DNA from: Pseudomonas sp. M47T1
GTDB taxonomy: Bacteria > Pseudomonadota > Gammaproteobacteria > Pseudomonadales > Pseudomonadaceae
Direction: 5' to 3'
Assembly (NCBI RefSeq): GCF_000263855.1
Contig: NZ_AJWX01000017.1
Coordinates: forward strand, 92,864-156,863
DNA length: 64,000 nt
Shown in pieces: positions 50,429 to 59,549 of this stretch. How positions within the stretch are numbered: the stretch's first letter is position 1; each line of letters starts with the position of its first letter. A model generated the notes under the pieces. It was not told where the DNA came from. It made no database searches and saw only the letters and a list, made by a program, of their open reading frames with translations. The position numbers and the translations under genes are program-made.

Positions 50429-53400
50429 TTGACCAACCTCACTCAGCCGTCATCCCTGCGCTCCCCGGCCAACGTGCCTGGCGAGCCGACGCGCGGTACG
50501 CTAAAAAGCGCCCTGGCCCTGCTGGCCTTGCTGCTGCTGACGTTGCTGGTGTGGCAGTTGCTGGACCAATTCAAGTACAACGTCGCCGACCAACGGCAAC
50601 GCACCGCCGAATACACTGCCGTGCTGGGCGAGCACCTGGGCTTGAACATGGCCCTGGAAGGCCAGCAGGCGCTGTACCGGGTCACCAGCGGCGACGTGCA
50701 GACACCCCAGGCCTTGCAGGCCCTGCTGCAACCCCACCTGTCCGCCTTGCTGAGCGTGGCCCGCCTCGACAGCCAGGGCAACGTGCAGGCTGACAACGCC
50801 GCCACCGGCCCCGCTCAGGACCTGGCAGGCCTGGTCAAGCGCAGCCAGGGCCAGCCGTTTCATTTCAGCCAGAGCCAGGACGGTCGCCAGGTGTACCTGC
50901 TGGTCAGCGCCAGCGAGCGACCGGCCGAGGGCTACTGGTTGCTGCGCCTGGACCCGTCCATCTACGCCAGCCTCACCCACCGCGTAGACCCATCCGCCCT
51001 GCCCCACTGGTTGCTGGAAAGCCGCGAGCCGACGATGGTATTGCGCCGTGACCCGCGCAGCAGCGAGAGCGGCCTGGCCCTTACCGCGCACGAACAGGCC
51101 ATGAGCGTGAACACCGTGCCGCTGCCCAACACCGACTGGCAACTGCGCACCCTGTTCGACCAGCGCGGGGCTGAGCTGCAACTGCTGCCCGCGTTGATCG
51201 GCAAGTTCCTGCTGCTGGGCGCCTGTTCGCTGCTGCCGCTGCTGGCGTTGTTCAACCTGCGCCGCCGCCAGCGCCAGTTGCATGAAGGCCGCCGCCGCTA
51301 TCACGACATTTTCGAAGGCACCGGCGTGGCCCTATGCGTGCTGGACTTGTGCGCCCTGCAAGACCTGCTGGGCACGTCGCACATCAGCACAGTGGCCGAC
51401 CTGGACGCCTGGCTTGCCGCCAACCCGACGTCACGGGGCCTGCTGTTGCAGCAATTGCGCATTACCGAAGTCAACCAGATGGCCCTGGACCTGCTGAACG
51501 TCGCCGACAGCCAGGGTGCCTGGCAGCGCCTGTTCGGCCACGAACGCCTGGACGCCGCCAGCATGGGCCGCCAGTTGTTGGACACGCTGCTCAGCGACCA
51601 GCAGGAACTGGAAACCGAAATTCGCATCGCCGACCGCCTGGGCCAGGACCAATACCTGTGGCTGACCGTGCGCCTGCCCCACGTGACAGGCGACTACGGC
51701 TCGGTGATTCTGAGCATCAATGACGTCACCAGCCGCAAGAGCGTCGAGCTATCACTGGTGGAGCGCGAAGGCTTCTGGTCGGATGTGGTGCGCACCGTTC
51801 CCGACCACCTGTACGTGCAGGACGTGGTCAGCCAGCGGATGATCTACAGCAACCACCACTTGGGCCAGACACTGGGCTTCACGAAGCCGGAACTGGCGCA
51901 GATGGGCGAGTATTTCTGGGAAATACTGCTGCACCCCGAAGACGCCGGCGACTATCAGCGCATGCGCCTGGCGCGGCGCAAGGACGACGACCTGCAACGG
52001 CTGCAATGCCAATTGCGCTTCAAGCACAAGGACGGCCGCTGGCTGCGCTTCGACATTCGCGAACAAGCCCTCTCCCGGGACGACTCGGGCCGCGTCACGC
52101 GGATCATCGGCGTGGCCAAGGACGTCACCGACCAGATCGAAGCCAGTGAATCGCTGCGCGACAGCGAGCAGCGCTACCGCATGCTGGCCGAAAGCATCAG
52201 CGACGTGATTTTTTCCACCGACAGCAAGCTGTCACTCAATTACGTCAGCCCCTCGGTACAGGCCGTACTGGGCTACGACGTGAAATGGGTATTCGACAAT
52301 GGCTGGCAGTCGACCATCGCCAACCCCCAGCAACTGACCGGCATTTATCAGTTGATCGAGCGGGTCGGCATGGTCTTGGACAAGCCCGACGAACTGCTGG
52401 CGCTGCGTAACCAGCTCACCACCCAACTGTTCGTGCTCGACTGCCTGCGCGGCGACGGCCGCAAGATCCCCATCGAGCTGCGCCTGGTGCTGGTGTGGGA
52501 CGACCACGGCACTTTCGAAGGCATCCTCGGCGTGGCCCGTGACATCAGCCAGCAACGCCGCGCGGAAAAAGACCTGCGCATGGCCGCCACGGTATTCGAG
52601 CATTCCACCTCGGCCATCCTCATCACCGACCCGGCCGGCTACATCGTGCAGGCCAACGAGGCCTTCAGCCGCGTCAGCGGTTACGAAGTAGCCCAGGTGC
52701 TGGACCAGTTGCCAACCATGCTGACCGTGGATGAGCAGCAGCAGGCGCACCTGAGCTACGTGATCAAGCAACTGCACAGCCGCGGCACCTGGGAAGGCGA
52801 AGTGTGGCTCAAGCGCCGCAGCGGCGAGCACTACCCGGCGTGGGTGGGTATTACCGCGGTGTTCGATGACGAAGGCGACCTGGCCAGCTACGTGTGCTTC
52901 TTCAGCGACATCAGCGAGCGCAAGGCCAGCGAACAGCGCATTCACCGCCTGGCCTATTACGACGCCCTCACCCACCTGCCCAACCGCACCTTGTTCCAGG
53001 ACCGCCTGTACACCGCGCTGCAACAGGCCGAGCGGCAGAAGTCGTGGGTGGTGCTGATGTTCCTCGACCTCGACCGTTTCAAGCCCATCAACGACTCCCT
53101 GGGCCACGCCGCCGGCGACCGCATGCTGCAGGAAATGGCCACCCGCCTGCTGGCCTGCGTCGACGACGAAGACACCGTGGCGCGCATGGGCGGCGACGAG
53201 TTCACCTTGTTGCTGCAACCACGCCCCACCCGTGAGGCGGCGCTCAACCGCGCCATCCATGTGGCCGAGCAAATCCTGGCCAGCCTGGTGACGCCGTTCG
53301 TGCTGGAAAACCGCGAGTTCTTCGTCACCGCCAGTATCGGCATCGCCCTGAGCCCTCAGGACGGCAGCGAACTGAGCCAGTTGATGAAGAACGCCGACAC

Positions 53401-54262
53401 GGCCATGTATCACGCCAAGGAACGCGGCAAGAACAACTTCCAGTTTTACCAGGCCGACATGAACGCCAGTGCGCTGGAACGCCTGGAACTGGAAAGCGAC
53501 CTGCGCCATGCGCTGGAGCAGAACGAGTTCGTGCTGTACTACCAGCCGCAGTTCAGCGGCGACGGCAAGCGCCTTACCGGTGCCGAGGCGCTGCTGCGCT
53601 GGCGCCACCCGCGGCGCGGTCTGGTGCCGCCGGGCGACTTCATTCCCGTGCTCGAAGAGCTGGGCCTGGTGGTGGACGTGGGCGATTGGGTGCTGACCGA
53701 GGCCTGCCGCCAGCTGCGCGCCTGGCACCAGGCCAAGGTGCGGGTGCCGAAGGTGTCGGTGAATATCTCCGCCCGGCAGTTCTCCGACGGTCAACTGGGT
53801 ACGCGCATCGCCAATATCCTCAAGGAAACCGGCCTGCCGCCGGCATGCCTGGAGCTTGAGCTGACCGAGAGCATTCTGATGCGCGAAGTCAACGAAGCCA
53901 TGCAGATCCTCGACAGCCTGAAGTTCCTGGGCCTGAGCATCGCGGTGGACGATTTCGGCACGGGCTATTCGTCGCTCAACTACCTCAAGCAATTCCCTAT
54001 CGACGTGCTGAAGATCGACCGCACCTTCGTCGACGGCCTGCCCGAGGGCGAACAGGACGCGCAGATCGCCCGCGCCATTATTGCCATGGCCCACAGCCTG
54101 AACCTGGCGGTTATCGCCGAGGGCGTGGAAACCCATGAGCAGTTGGACTTCCTGCGCGAGCACGGCTGCGACGAAGTGCAGGGCTACCTGTTCGGCCGGC
54201 CCATGCAGGCCAGCCGCTTCGAGGCGCAGTTCAGCAACGACGCGCTCTTCATGTTCGACTGA
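50429..54262 (+). CDS. morA: c-di-GMP cyclase/phosphodiesterase MorA
   Basis: A 1277-residue inner membrane sensor. A first membrane helix (about 27-48) and a second (about 250-268) flank a periplasmic region. Several PAS domains follow (about 280-820; e.g. LRDSEQRYRMLAESISDVIF and ILITDPAGYIVQANEAFSRVSGY), then a GGDEF domain with intact GGDEF at 921-925 and an EAL domain with EAL at 1053-1055. The inhibitory RxxD site reads DDED, lacking the Arg. MorA controls motility and biofilm; its place beside glyA matches PA4601. TTG 50429 follows an AGGA site; a TTG at 50396 is an alternative. Confidence 0.9.
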   Translation: MTNLTQPSSLRSPANVPGEPTRGTLKSALALLALLLLTLLVWQLLDQFKYNVADQRQRTAEYTAVLGEHLGLNMALEGQQALYRVTSGDVQTPQALQALLQPHLSALLSVARLDSQGNVQADNAATGPAQDLAGLVKRSQGQPFHFSQSQDGRQVYLLVSASERPAEGYWLLRLDPSIYASLTHRVDPSALPHWLLESREPTMVLRRDPRSSESGLALTAHEQAMSVNTVPLPNTDWQLRTLFDQRGAELQLLPALIGKFLLLGACSLLPLLALFNLRRRQRQLHEGRRRYHDIFEGTGVALCVLDLCALQDLLGTSHISTVADLDAWLAANPTSRGLLLQQLRITEVNQMALDLLNVADSQGAWQRLFGHERLDAASMGRQLLDTLLSDQQELETEIRIADRLGQDQYLWLTVRLPHVTGDYGSVILSINDVTSRKSVELSLVEREGFWSDVVRTVPDHLYVQDVVSQRMIYSNHHLGQTLGFTKPELAQMGEYFWEILLHPEDAGDYQRMRLARRKDDDLQRLQCQLRFKHKDGRWLRFDIREQALSRDDSGRVTRIIGVAKDVTDQIEASESLRDSEQRYRMLAESISDVIFSTDSKLSLNYVSPSVQAVLGYDVKWVFDNGWQSTIANPQQLTGIYQLIERVGMVLDKPDELLALRNQLTTQLFVLDCLRGDGRKIPIELRLVLVWDDHGTFEGILGVARDISQQRRAEKDLRMAATVFEHSTSAILITDPAGYIVQANEAFSRVSGYEVAQVLDQLPTMLTVDEQQQAHLSYVIKQLHSRGTWEGEVWLKRRSGEHYPAWVGITAVFDDEGDLASYVCFFSDISERKASEQRIHRLAYYDALTHLPNRTLFQDRLYTALQQAERQKSWVVLMFLDLDRFKPINDSLGHAAGDRMLQEMATRLLACVDDEDTVARMGGDEFTLLLQPRPTREAALNRAIHVAEQILASLVTPFVLENREFFVTASIGIALSPQDGSELSQLMKNADTAMYHAKERGKNNFQFYQADMNASALERLELESDLRHALEQNEFVLYYQPQFSGDGKRLTGAEALLRWRHPRRGLVPPGDFIPVLEELGLVVDVGDWVLTEACRQLRAWHQAKVRVPKVSVNISARQFSDGQLGTRIANILKETGLPPACLELELTESILMREVNEAMQILDSLKFLGLSIAVDDFGTGYSSLNYLKQFPIDVLKIDRTFVDGLPEGEQDAQIARAIIAMAHSLNLAVIAEGVETHEQLDFLREHGCDEVQGYLFGRPMQASRFEAQFSNDALFMFD

Positions 54263-54278
54263 ACACCGTGTCGCGCCC

Positions 54279-54350
54279 TTCGCGGGCAGAGCCCGCTCGC
54301 ACAAAAGCAGAGTTACCGCCACGTGTGGGAGCGGGCTGTGCCCGCGAAGG
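54279..54350. repeat. REP doublet, tail-to-tail
   Basis: TTCGCGGGCAGAGCCCGCTCGCAC and GTGTGGGAGCGGGCTGTGCCCGCGAA separated by about 20 bases, between morA and glyA. Confidence 0.88.
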
Positions 54351-54481
54351 CCGTGCCACCGATCCCCCTGCATGAACACCACTCGTCAAGGCAATGACTG
54401 CCTTTCATATGCCAGATAAAACGCGATGGGGTAGAATGCGCGCCTGTTCACCTTTTTCCTGCCCGATCCTTGAGGACCGCC

Positions 54482-55735
54482 ATGTTCAGCCGTGATTTGA
54501 CACTTGCCAAGTACGACGCCGATCTCTTTGCCGCCATGGAGCAAGAAGCTCAGCGCCAGGAAGAGCACATCGAGCTGATCGCTTCGGAAAACTACACCAG
54601 CCCTGCCGTCATGGAAGCCCAGGGTTCGGTATTGACCAACAAGTACGCCGAAGGCTACCCAGGCAAGCGCTACTACGGTGGTTGCGAGTACGTCGACGTG
54701 GTTGAGCAACTGGCCATCGACCGTGCCAAGGAACTGTTCGGCGCCGATTACGCCAACGTCCAGCCGCACGCCGGCTCCCAGGCCAACGCTGCCGTCTACC
54801 TGGCCCTGCTGCAGGCAGGCGACACCATCCTGGGCATGAGCCTGGCCCACGGCGGTCACCTGACCCACGGCGCCAGCGTTTCCTCGTCGGGCAAGCTGTA
54901 CAACGCCGTCCAGTACGGCATCGACGCCAACGGCCTGATCGACTACGACGAAGTCGAGCGCCTGGCGGTTGAACACAAGCCGAAAATGGTCGTGGCCGGT
55001 TTCTCTGCCTACTCGCAGGTTCTGGACTTCGCCCGTTTCCGCGAAATCGCCGACAAGGTGGGTGCCTATCTGTTCGTCGACATGGCCCACGTGGCCGGTC
55101 TGGTGGCCGCTGGTGTCTACCCGAACCCTGTGCCATTCGCTGACGTAGTGACCACCACTACTCACAAGACCCTGCGCGGTCCACGTGGCGGCCTGATCCT
55201 GGCTCGCGCCAACGCCGACATCGAGAAGAAGCTCAACTCCGCCGTGTTCCCCGGCGCCCAAGGCGGCCCACTGGAGCACGTCATCGCCGCCAAGGCCGTG
55301 TGCTTCAAGGAAGCGCTGCAGCCTGAGTTCAAGGCCTACCAGCAACAAGTGGTGAAGAACGCCCAGGCCATGGCCAGCGTGTTCATCGAGCGCGGCTTTG
55401 ACGTAGTGTCGGGCGGTACTCAGAACCACCTGTTCCTGCTGTCGCTGATCAAGCAGGAAATCTCCGGTAAGGACGCTGACGCCGCTCTGGGCAAGGCTTT
55501 CATCACCGTGAACAAGAACTCCGTGCCGAACGACCCACGCTCGCCATTCGTTACTTCGGGCCTGCGTTTCGGCACCCCAGCCGTCACCACCCGTGGTTTC
55601 AAAGAGGCTGAGTGCAAGGAACTGGCCGGCTGGATCTGCGACATCCTGGCCGACCTTTCCAACGAAGCGGTGATCGACGCCGTTCGCGAGAAGGTCAAGG
55701 CCATCTGCGCCAAGCTGCCGGTTTACGGCAACTGA
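54482..55735 (+). CDS. glyA: Serine hydroxymethyltransferase
   Basis: A 417-residue PLP enzyme with the Schiff-base lysine in VVTTTTHKTLRGPRGG, HIELIASENYTSPAVMEAQGS at the N-terminus and the folate-binding LAHGGHLTHG. It interconverts serine and glycine and supplies one-carbon units. ATG 54482 with a GAGGA site matches family N-termini. Pseudomonads usually carry more than one glyA; this is the copy beside morA. A strong terminator follows. Confidence 0.97.
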   Translation: MFSRDLTLAKYDADLFAAMEQEAQRQEEHIELIASENYTSPAVMEAQGSVLTNKYAEGYPGKRYYGGCEYVDVVEQLAIDRAKELFGADYANVQPHAGSQANAAVYLALLQAGDTILGMSLAHGGHLTHGASVSSSGKLYNAVQYGIDANGLIDYDEVERLAVEHKPKMVVAGFSAYSQVLDFARFREIADKVGAYLFVDMAHVAGLVAAGVYPNPVPFADVVTTTTHKTLRGPRGGLILARANADIEKKLNSAVFPGAQGGPLEHVIAAKAVCFKEALQPEFKAYQQQVVKNAQAMASVFIERGFDVVSGGTQNHLFLLSLIKQEISGKDADAALGKAFITVNKNSVPNDPRSPFVTSGLRFGTPAVTTRGFKEAECKELAGWICDILADLSNEAVIDAVREKVKAICAKLPVYGN

Positions 55736-55754
55736 TAGCAGCACCCTGATGTGC

Positions 55755-55786
55755 AAAAGGCCCGGCCAATGCGCCGGGCTTTTTTG
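55755..55786. terminator. Intrinsic terminator between glyA and the converging GTPase gene
   Basis: AAAAGGCCCGGC, a short loop, GCCGGGCTTTTTT. A and T tracts on both sides let it serve both converging genes. Confidence 0.92.
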
Positions 55787-55800
55787 TGCCAGCCATTCAA

Positions 55801-56754
55801 TCAGGTAAGCGCGTTGAAGCCGGCGCGGATAGTGGCTTCGGGCAGGTCATCGGCGATGAATACCATCACGCTTTCGCGCACCTCACCTTCGCTCCACTCG
55901 GTGTCCCAGTCAAAGCCGTACAGCTTGAGCACGCCCTGGAACACCAGCCGGCGGTCTTCGCCGGCGATGTTCAACACGCCCTTGTAGCGCAGCAACTGCC
56001 GACCATGGTCCTCCAGCAACTGGTTCATGAACGCGCTGAGCTTGTCGATATCCAGCGGCTGTTCGGTGCGCAGCACCATGCTGGAAATGCGGTCGAGGCT
56101 GTCCGCTGCCACCACCGGCCGCACGTTGAGGCTACCATTGAGGTTGAAGCCACGCACGTCCAGCAGCTCAGCCAGGTCGATCTCGCCATGGCGCACCACG
56201 CGTATCGGTGCGCGGCGGTTGATGCGAGTCAGGCGTTCGCTCAAGGCCTCGAAGGCGTGCGGGCTGACCAGGTCGGTCTTGCTCACCAGCAACCGATCGG
56301 CGAAGCCCACCTGGGCCTGGGCAATGGTCTGGGCCAGGTGTACCTCGGCGTTGGCCGCGTCCACCAGGGTGATGATGCCGTCGAGGATATAGCGCTCGCG
56401 TAGTTCCTCGTCGATGAAGAAGGTTTGTGCCACAGGCGCGGGGTCGGCCAGGCCAGTGCACTCGATCACCAGGCGGTCGAAAGCGATCTCGCCACTGTCC
56501 AAGCGCTCCATCAACAGGTACAGGGCCTTGGTCAGGTCGGTGTGGATGGTGCAGCACACGCAACCGTTGGCCAGGGTCATGACCTGCACCGGCGCATCGC
56601 CCAGCAGTTGAGTATCGATGCCGGCGTCACTGAATTCGTTTTCGATCACGGCTATTTTCAGGCCGTGTTCGGCCTTGAGCAGGTGGCGCAGCAAGGTGGT
56701 CTTGCCGGCGCCCAGGAAGCCGCTGAGGATGGTGACGGGTATGGGGGAAGACAA
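55801..56754 (-). CDS. yjiA: COG0523 family GTPase (YjiA-like metal chaperone)
   Basis: A 317-residue G3E GTPase. Walker A is GFLGAGKTT at 11-19, the metal-binding CxCC motif is NGCVCCTI, and there is VIECTGLADPAPV and a guanine-specificity SKTD. A CobW C-terminal domain follows (about 220-310). These proteins deliver zinc or other metals to target enzymes. The start is a TTG at 56754, eight bases after a GGAG site, which gives the family N-terminus (SSPIPVTILSGFLGAGKTT); the only in-frame ATGs lie far upstream in a repeat. It follows ybdD and cstA on the same strand. Confidence 0.88.
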   Translation of the reverse strand: MSSPIPVTILSGFLGAGKTTLLRHLLKAEHGLKIAVIENEFSDAGIDTQLLGDAPVQVMTLANGCVCCTIHTDLTKALYLLMERLDSGEIAFDRLVIECTGLADPAPVAQTFFIDEELRERYILDGIITLVDAANAEVHLAQTIAQAQVGFADRLLVSKTDLVSPHAFEALSERLTRINRRAPIRVVRHGEIDLAELLDVRGFNLNGSLNVRPVVAADSLDRISSMVLRTEQPLDIDKLSAFMNQLLEDHGRQLLRYKGVLNIAGEDRRLVFQGVLKLYGFDWDTEWSEGEVRESVMVFIADDLPEATIRAGFNALT

Positions 56755-56789
56755 ATGACATGCTCCAGCATTTTTCAGGGGGGCTGAAT

Positions 56790-56816
56790 GTGGGAGCGGG
56801 CTCTGACCGCTCCCAC
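56790..56816. repeat. Single REP palindrome
   Basis: GTGGGAGCGG, loop GCTCTGA, CCGCTCCCAC is a perfect 10-bp stem, unlike the paired REPs elsewhere. It could arise from deletion between the two halves of a doublet. It lies between ybdD and the GTPase gene. Confidence 0.8.
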
Positions 56817-56862
56817 AAAAGCCATTCATGCCCATCTGACGACTGCGGGCATGATCTTCAAC

Positions 56863-57060
56863 TCAACAACACTTCGGCCCGCCCTTGCCGCCGTAGCGGG
56901 CCTCCTGGCGTTCGCGGAAGAACGCCTCGTAGTCCATCACCGGCTTGTCCGGGTGCTTGGTCTGCATGTGCTCTACGTAGTTGTCGTAGTCGGGCATGCC
57001 CACCATCAGGCGCGCCGCCTGCCCCAGGTATTTGCCCAGCCGGCTCAGGTCATTGAACAT
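56863..57060 (-). CDS. YbdD/YjiX family small protein
   Basis: A 65-residue protein with the family signature LMVGMPDYDNYVEHMQTKHPDKPVMDYEAFFRERQEARYGG and a CC terminus. It is found beside CstA-type transporters in many proteobacteria and may support transporter activity. It begins 17 bases after the cstA stop on the same strand. Confidence 0.93.
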   Translation of the reverse strand: MFNDLSRLGKYLGQAARLMVGMPDYDNYVEHMQTKHPDKPVMDYEAFFRERQEARYGGKGGPKCC

Positions 57061-57077
57061 GTCTGCCTACCTCGTTA

Positions 57078-59144
57078 TCAAGCACCAGGCACCGCCTGGA
57101 AAGGGGCTTCCTTGTCGGTACGTTCTTTCTTGCCCCAGGCAGCGATGCTCACCTTGATGGCGTAGAACAGGATCGCAAACACCACGAACAGGAACAGCCC
57201 GGTCAGCGCCGCGTTGGTGTACGCGTTGAAGATCACGTGCTGCATCTGGTTGATGTCCTTGGCCGGGGCAATGATCTGCCCAGCGTCCAGCGCGGTGCTG
57301 TATTTCTTGGCCAAGGCCAGGAAGCCGACGGCCGGATTGGCGTCGAACAGCTTGATGAAGCCTGCGGTAGTGGTGCACACCAGCAGCCACACCGCCGGAA
57401 TAAGCGGCACCCAGATGTAGCGCTGGCGCTTCATTTTGATCAGCACCACCACACCCAGCATCAGCGCGATACCGGCGAGCATCTGGTTGGAGATACCGAA
57501 CAGCGGCCACAAGGTGTTGATGCCGCCCAGCGGGTCGATCACGCCCTGATACAGCAGGTAACCCCACAGCGCCACGCACCCGGCAGTGCCGATGATGTTG
57601 GCGGCCCACGACTCGGTGCGCTTGAGCGCCGGTATGAACGAGCCCAGCAAGTCCTGCAGCATGAACCGCCCGGCACGGGTACCGGCGTCCACCGCAGTCA
57701 GGATGAACAGCGCTTCGAACAGGATCGCGAAGTGGTACCAGAACGCCATGGTGTTCTCACCCGGCAGCACGTGGTGCAGGATTTGCGCGATACCCACCGC
57801 CAACGTCGGCGCACCACCGGCACGGGCCAGGATGGTGTTCTCGCCAATATCATGGGCCACCGCCATCAACGCATCCGGGGTAATCGCAAAGCCCCAGTTG
57901 CTGACCGCGGTTGCCACGGCCACCACGTCGGAACCCACCACGGCGGGCGGGCTGTTCATGGCGAAGTACACGCCCGGTTCGATCACCGAGGCGGCAACCA
58001 TTGCCATGATGGCCACGAACGATTCCATCAGCATGCCGCCGTAACCGATGTAACGGGCGTTGGTTTCGTTATCCAGCAGCTTGGGCGTGGTGCCCGATGC
58101 AATCAGCGCGTGGAAGCCCGACACCGCGCCACAGGCGATGGTGATGAACAGGAACGGGAACAGGCCGCCCTTCCACACCGGGCCAGTACCGTCGATGAAC
58201 TGGGTCAGCGCCGGCATTTTCAGCAGCGGCGTGGTGATCAGGATACCGATGGCCAGCGCGATGATGGTGCCGATCTTCAGGAAGGTCGACAGGTAGTCAC
58301 GCGGTGCCAGCACCAGCCATACCGGCAGTACCGCCGACACGGCGCCATAGCCGATCAACATCCAGGTGATCTGGATACCGGTGAAGCTGAATATCTTGTT
58401 CCACGAAGGGTCCGCGGCAATCTGGCCCCCCAGCCAGATCGAGCCCAGCAACAGCAACACGCCGATGATGGAAATCTCACCGATGCGGCCCGGGCGGATG
58501 TAACGCATGTACACGCCCATGAACATCGCGATCGGAATGGTCGCCATCACCGTGAACATGCCCCACGGGCTGTCGGCCAGCGCCTTGACCACGATCAGCG
58601 CCAGCACCGCGAGGATGATGATCATGATCAGGAAGCAGCCGAACAGGGCGATGGTGCCGGGGATGCGGCCCATCTCCTCGCGCACCATGTCACCCAGCGA
58701 GCGCCCGTTGCGGCGGGTGGACATGAACAGCACCAGGAAGTCCTGCACGGCGCCAGCCAGCACCACGCCGGCAATCAGCCACAGCGTGCCTGGCAGGTAC
58801 CCCATTTGCGCAGCCAGCACCGGGCCCACCAGCGGGCCTGCGCCGGCAATGGCGGCAAAGTGGTGACCGAAAAGAATGTGCTTGTTGGTCGGCACATAGT
58901 CCAGACCATCGTTGTTGACCACCGCAGGCGTGGCCCGACGCGGGTCGAGCTGCATCACAGTATTGGCGATGAAGAGGCTGTAGTAACGATAGGCAACCAG
59001 GTAGATCGCTACCGCCGCCACTACAATCCACAGTGCGTTGATCGGCTCACCGCGGCGCAAGGCCACGACGCCCAGGGCGCACGCGCCCAGAACTGCCACC
59101 ACGAGCCATGGCAGATGGCGCAGCGGACTATTGTTGTTGTTCAT
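57078..59144 (-). CDS. cstA: CstA family carbon starvation transporter
   Basis: A 688-residue inner membrane protein with about 16-18 helices. The motifs HHFAAIAGAGPLVGPVLAAQMG and TRRNGRSLGDMVREEMG are diagnostic of CstA. These proteins import pyruvate (BtsT type) or peptides under carbon limitation; which applies here is not decidable from the sequence alone. The N-terminus MNNNNSPLRHLPW is encoded by AAC AAC AAC AAT, forming part of an A-rich translational control region. It heads an operon with ybdD and the COG0523 GTPase. Confidence 0.95.
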   Translation of the reverse strand: MNNNNSPLRHLPWLVVAVLGACALGVVALRRGEPINALWIVVAAVAIYLVAYRYYSLFIANTVMQLDPRRATPAVVNNDGLDYVPTNKHILFGHHFAAIAGAGPLVGPVLAAQMGYLPGTLWLIAGVVLAGAVQDFLVLFMSTRRNGRSLGDMVREEMGRIPGTIALFGCFLIMIIILAVLALIVVKALADSPWGMFTVMATIPIAMFMGVYMRYIRPGRIGEISIIGVLLLLGSIWLGGQIAADPSWNKIFSFTGIQITWMLIGYGAVSAVLPVWLVLAPRDYLSTFLKIGTIIALAIGILITTPLLKMPALTQFIDGTGPVWKGGLFPFLFITIACGAVSGFHALIASGTTPKLLDNETNARYIGYGGMLMESFVAIMAMVAASVIEPGVYFAMNSPPAVVGSDVVAVATAVSNWGFAITPDALMAVAHDIGENTILARAGGAPTLAVGIAQILHHVLPGENTMAFWYHFAILFEALFILTAVDAGTRAGRFMLQDLLGSFIPALKRTESWAANIIGTAGCVALWGYLLYQGVIDPLGGINTLWPLFGISNQMLAGIALMLGVVVLIKMKRQRYIWVPLIPAVWLLVCTTTAGFIKLFDANPAVGFLALAKKYSTALDAGQIIAPAKDINQMQHVIFNAYTNAALTGLFLFVVFAILFYAIKVSIAAWGKKERTDKEAPFQAVPGA

Positions 59145-59154
59145 TTTTTTTATT
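59129..59154 (-). promoter_or_regulatory. Two A-rich (CA-type) Hfq/Crc motifs at the cstA start
   Basis: On the minus strand the segment before the ATG reads AATAAAAA and the first codons read AACAACAACAATA. Both fit AANAANAA, the catabolite-activity motif by which Hfq with Crc blocks translation in Pseudomonas. One lies directly upstream of the ATG and one across codons 2-5, the classic placement. Binding is inference. Confidence 0.7.
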
Positions 59155-59370
59155 CCAACCAGGTGGATACGAAAGTCAGCCCCGCGAGTCTAGCGACACT
59201 GCCGGGAAAGGCCACCCCCAACATTGGTCTAGAGCCCTTAATTACAGGACGACCATCATTTTTATCCGCCCTTGCGGGGTACTTGGCAAGTACCAGCAGA
59301 CCAGTGAACACCGGCGGCAAATGCCGGTCGCGATAAGTAGGCCCCTGCACAGGTAACGCCCTATGGCTAG

Positions 59371-59508
59371 GGATCCTTTCGGCTGCTATTGGCCATGCTG
59401 GTCGCTATCATGAACCGGGCTTTCATCCGCCCCGATGAAGCGCAGTTGGAACAGCTGTTCGGCGACACCTATCGTCAGTATTGTCGACGGGTTCGAAGAT
59501 GGCTTTGA
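59371..59508 (+). pseudogene. C-terminal remnant of an isoprenylcysteine methyltransferase-type (ICMT/PEMT) gene
   Basis: In frame after a TAG at 59368-59370 the bases encode GSFRLLLAMLVAIMNRAF followed by IRPDEAQLEQLFGDTYRQYC and RRVRRWL, then TGA. The pattern I(R/E)PEE...L...FG..Y..Y...VRRWL is the C-terminal signature of small membrane ICMT/PEMT methyltransferases, including the end of the last membrane helix. The upstream three quarters of the gene (four to five membrane helices) are missing and no start site is present. It stands 41 bases before mapZ and looks like a deletion scar. Confidence 0.7.
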
Positions 59509-59549
59509 GACACTAAGCTATAGTCATGGGAATCGCAGAGGGTGTATCC

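Noticed and set aside
52232..54382. Very long open frame (716 codons) on the minus strand opposite morA
   Set aside because: Its translation is rich in His, Gln, Gly and Arg with no domain, as expected for the shadow of a GC-rich gene; morA explains the region fully. The same applies to the long frames opposite cstA (57237-59336), ileS (27469-29241), hutH (4469-5746), clpB (9108-10202) and DUF4105 (45454-46977).
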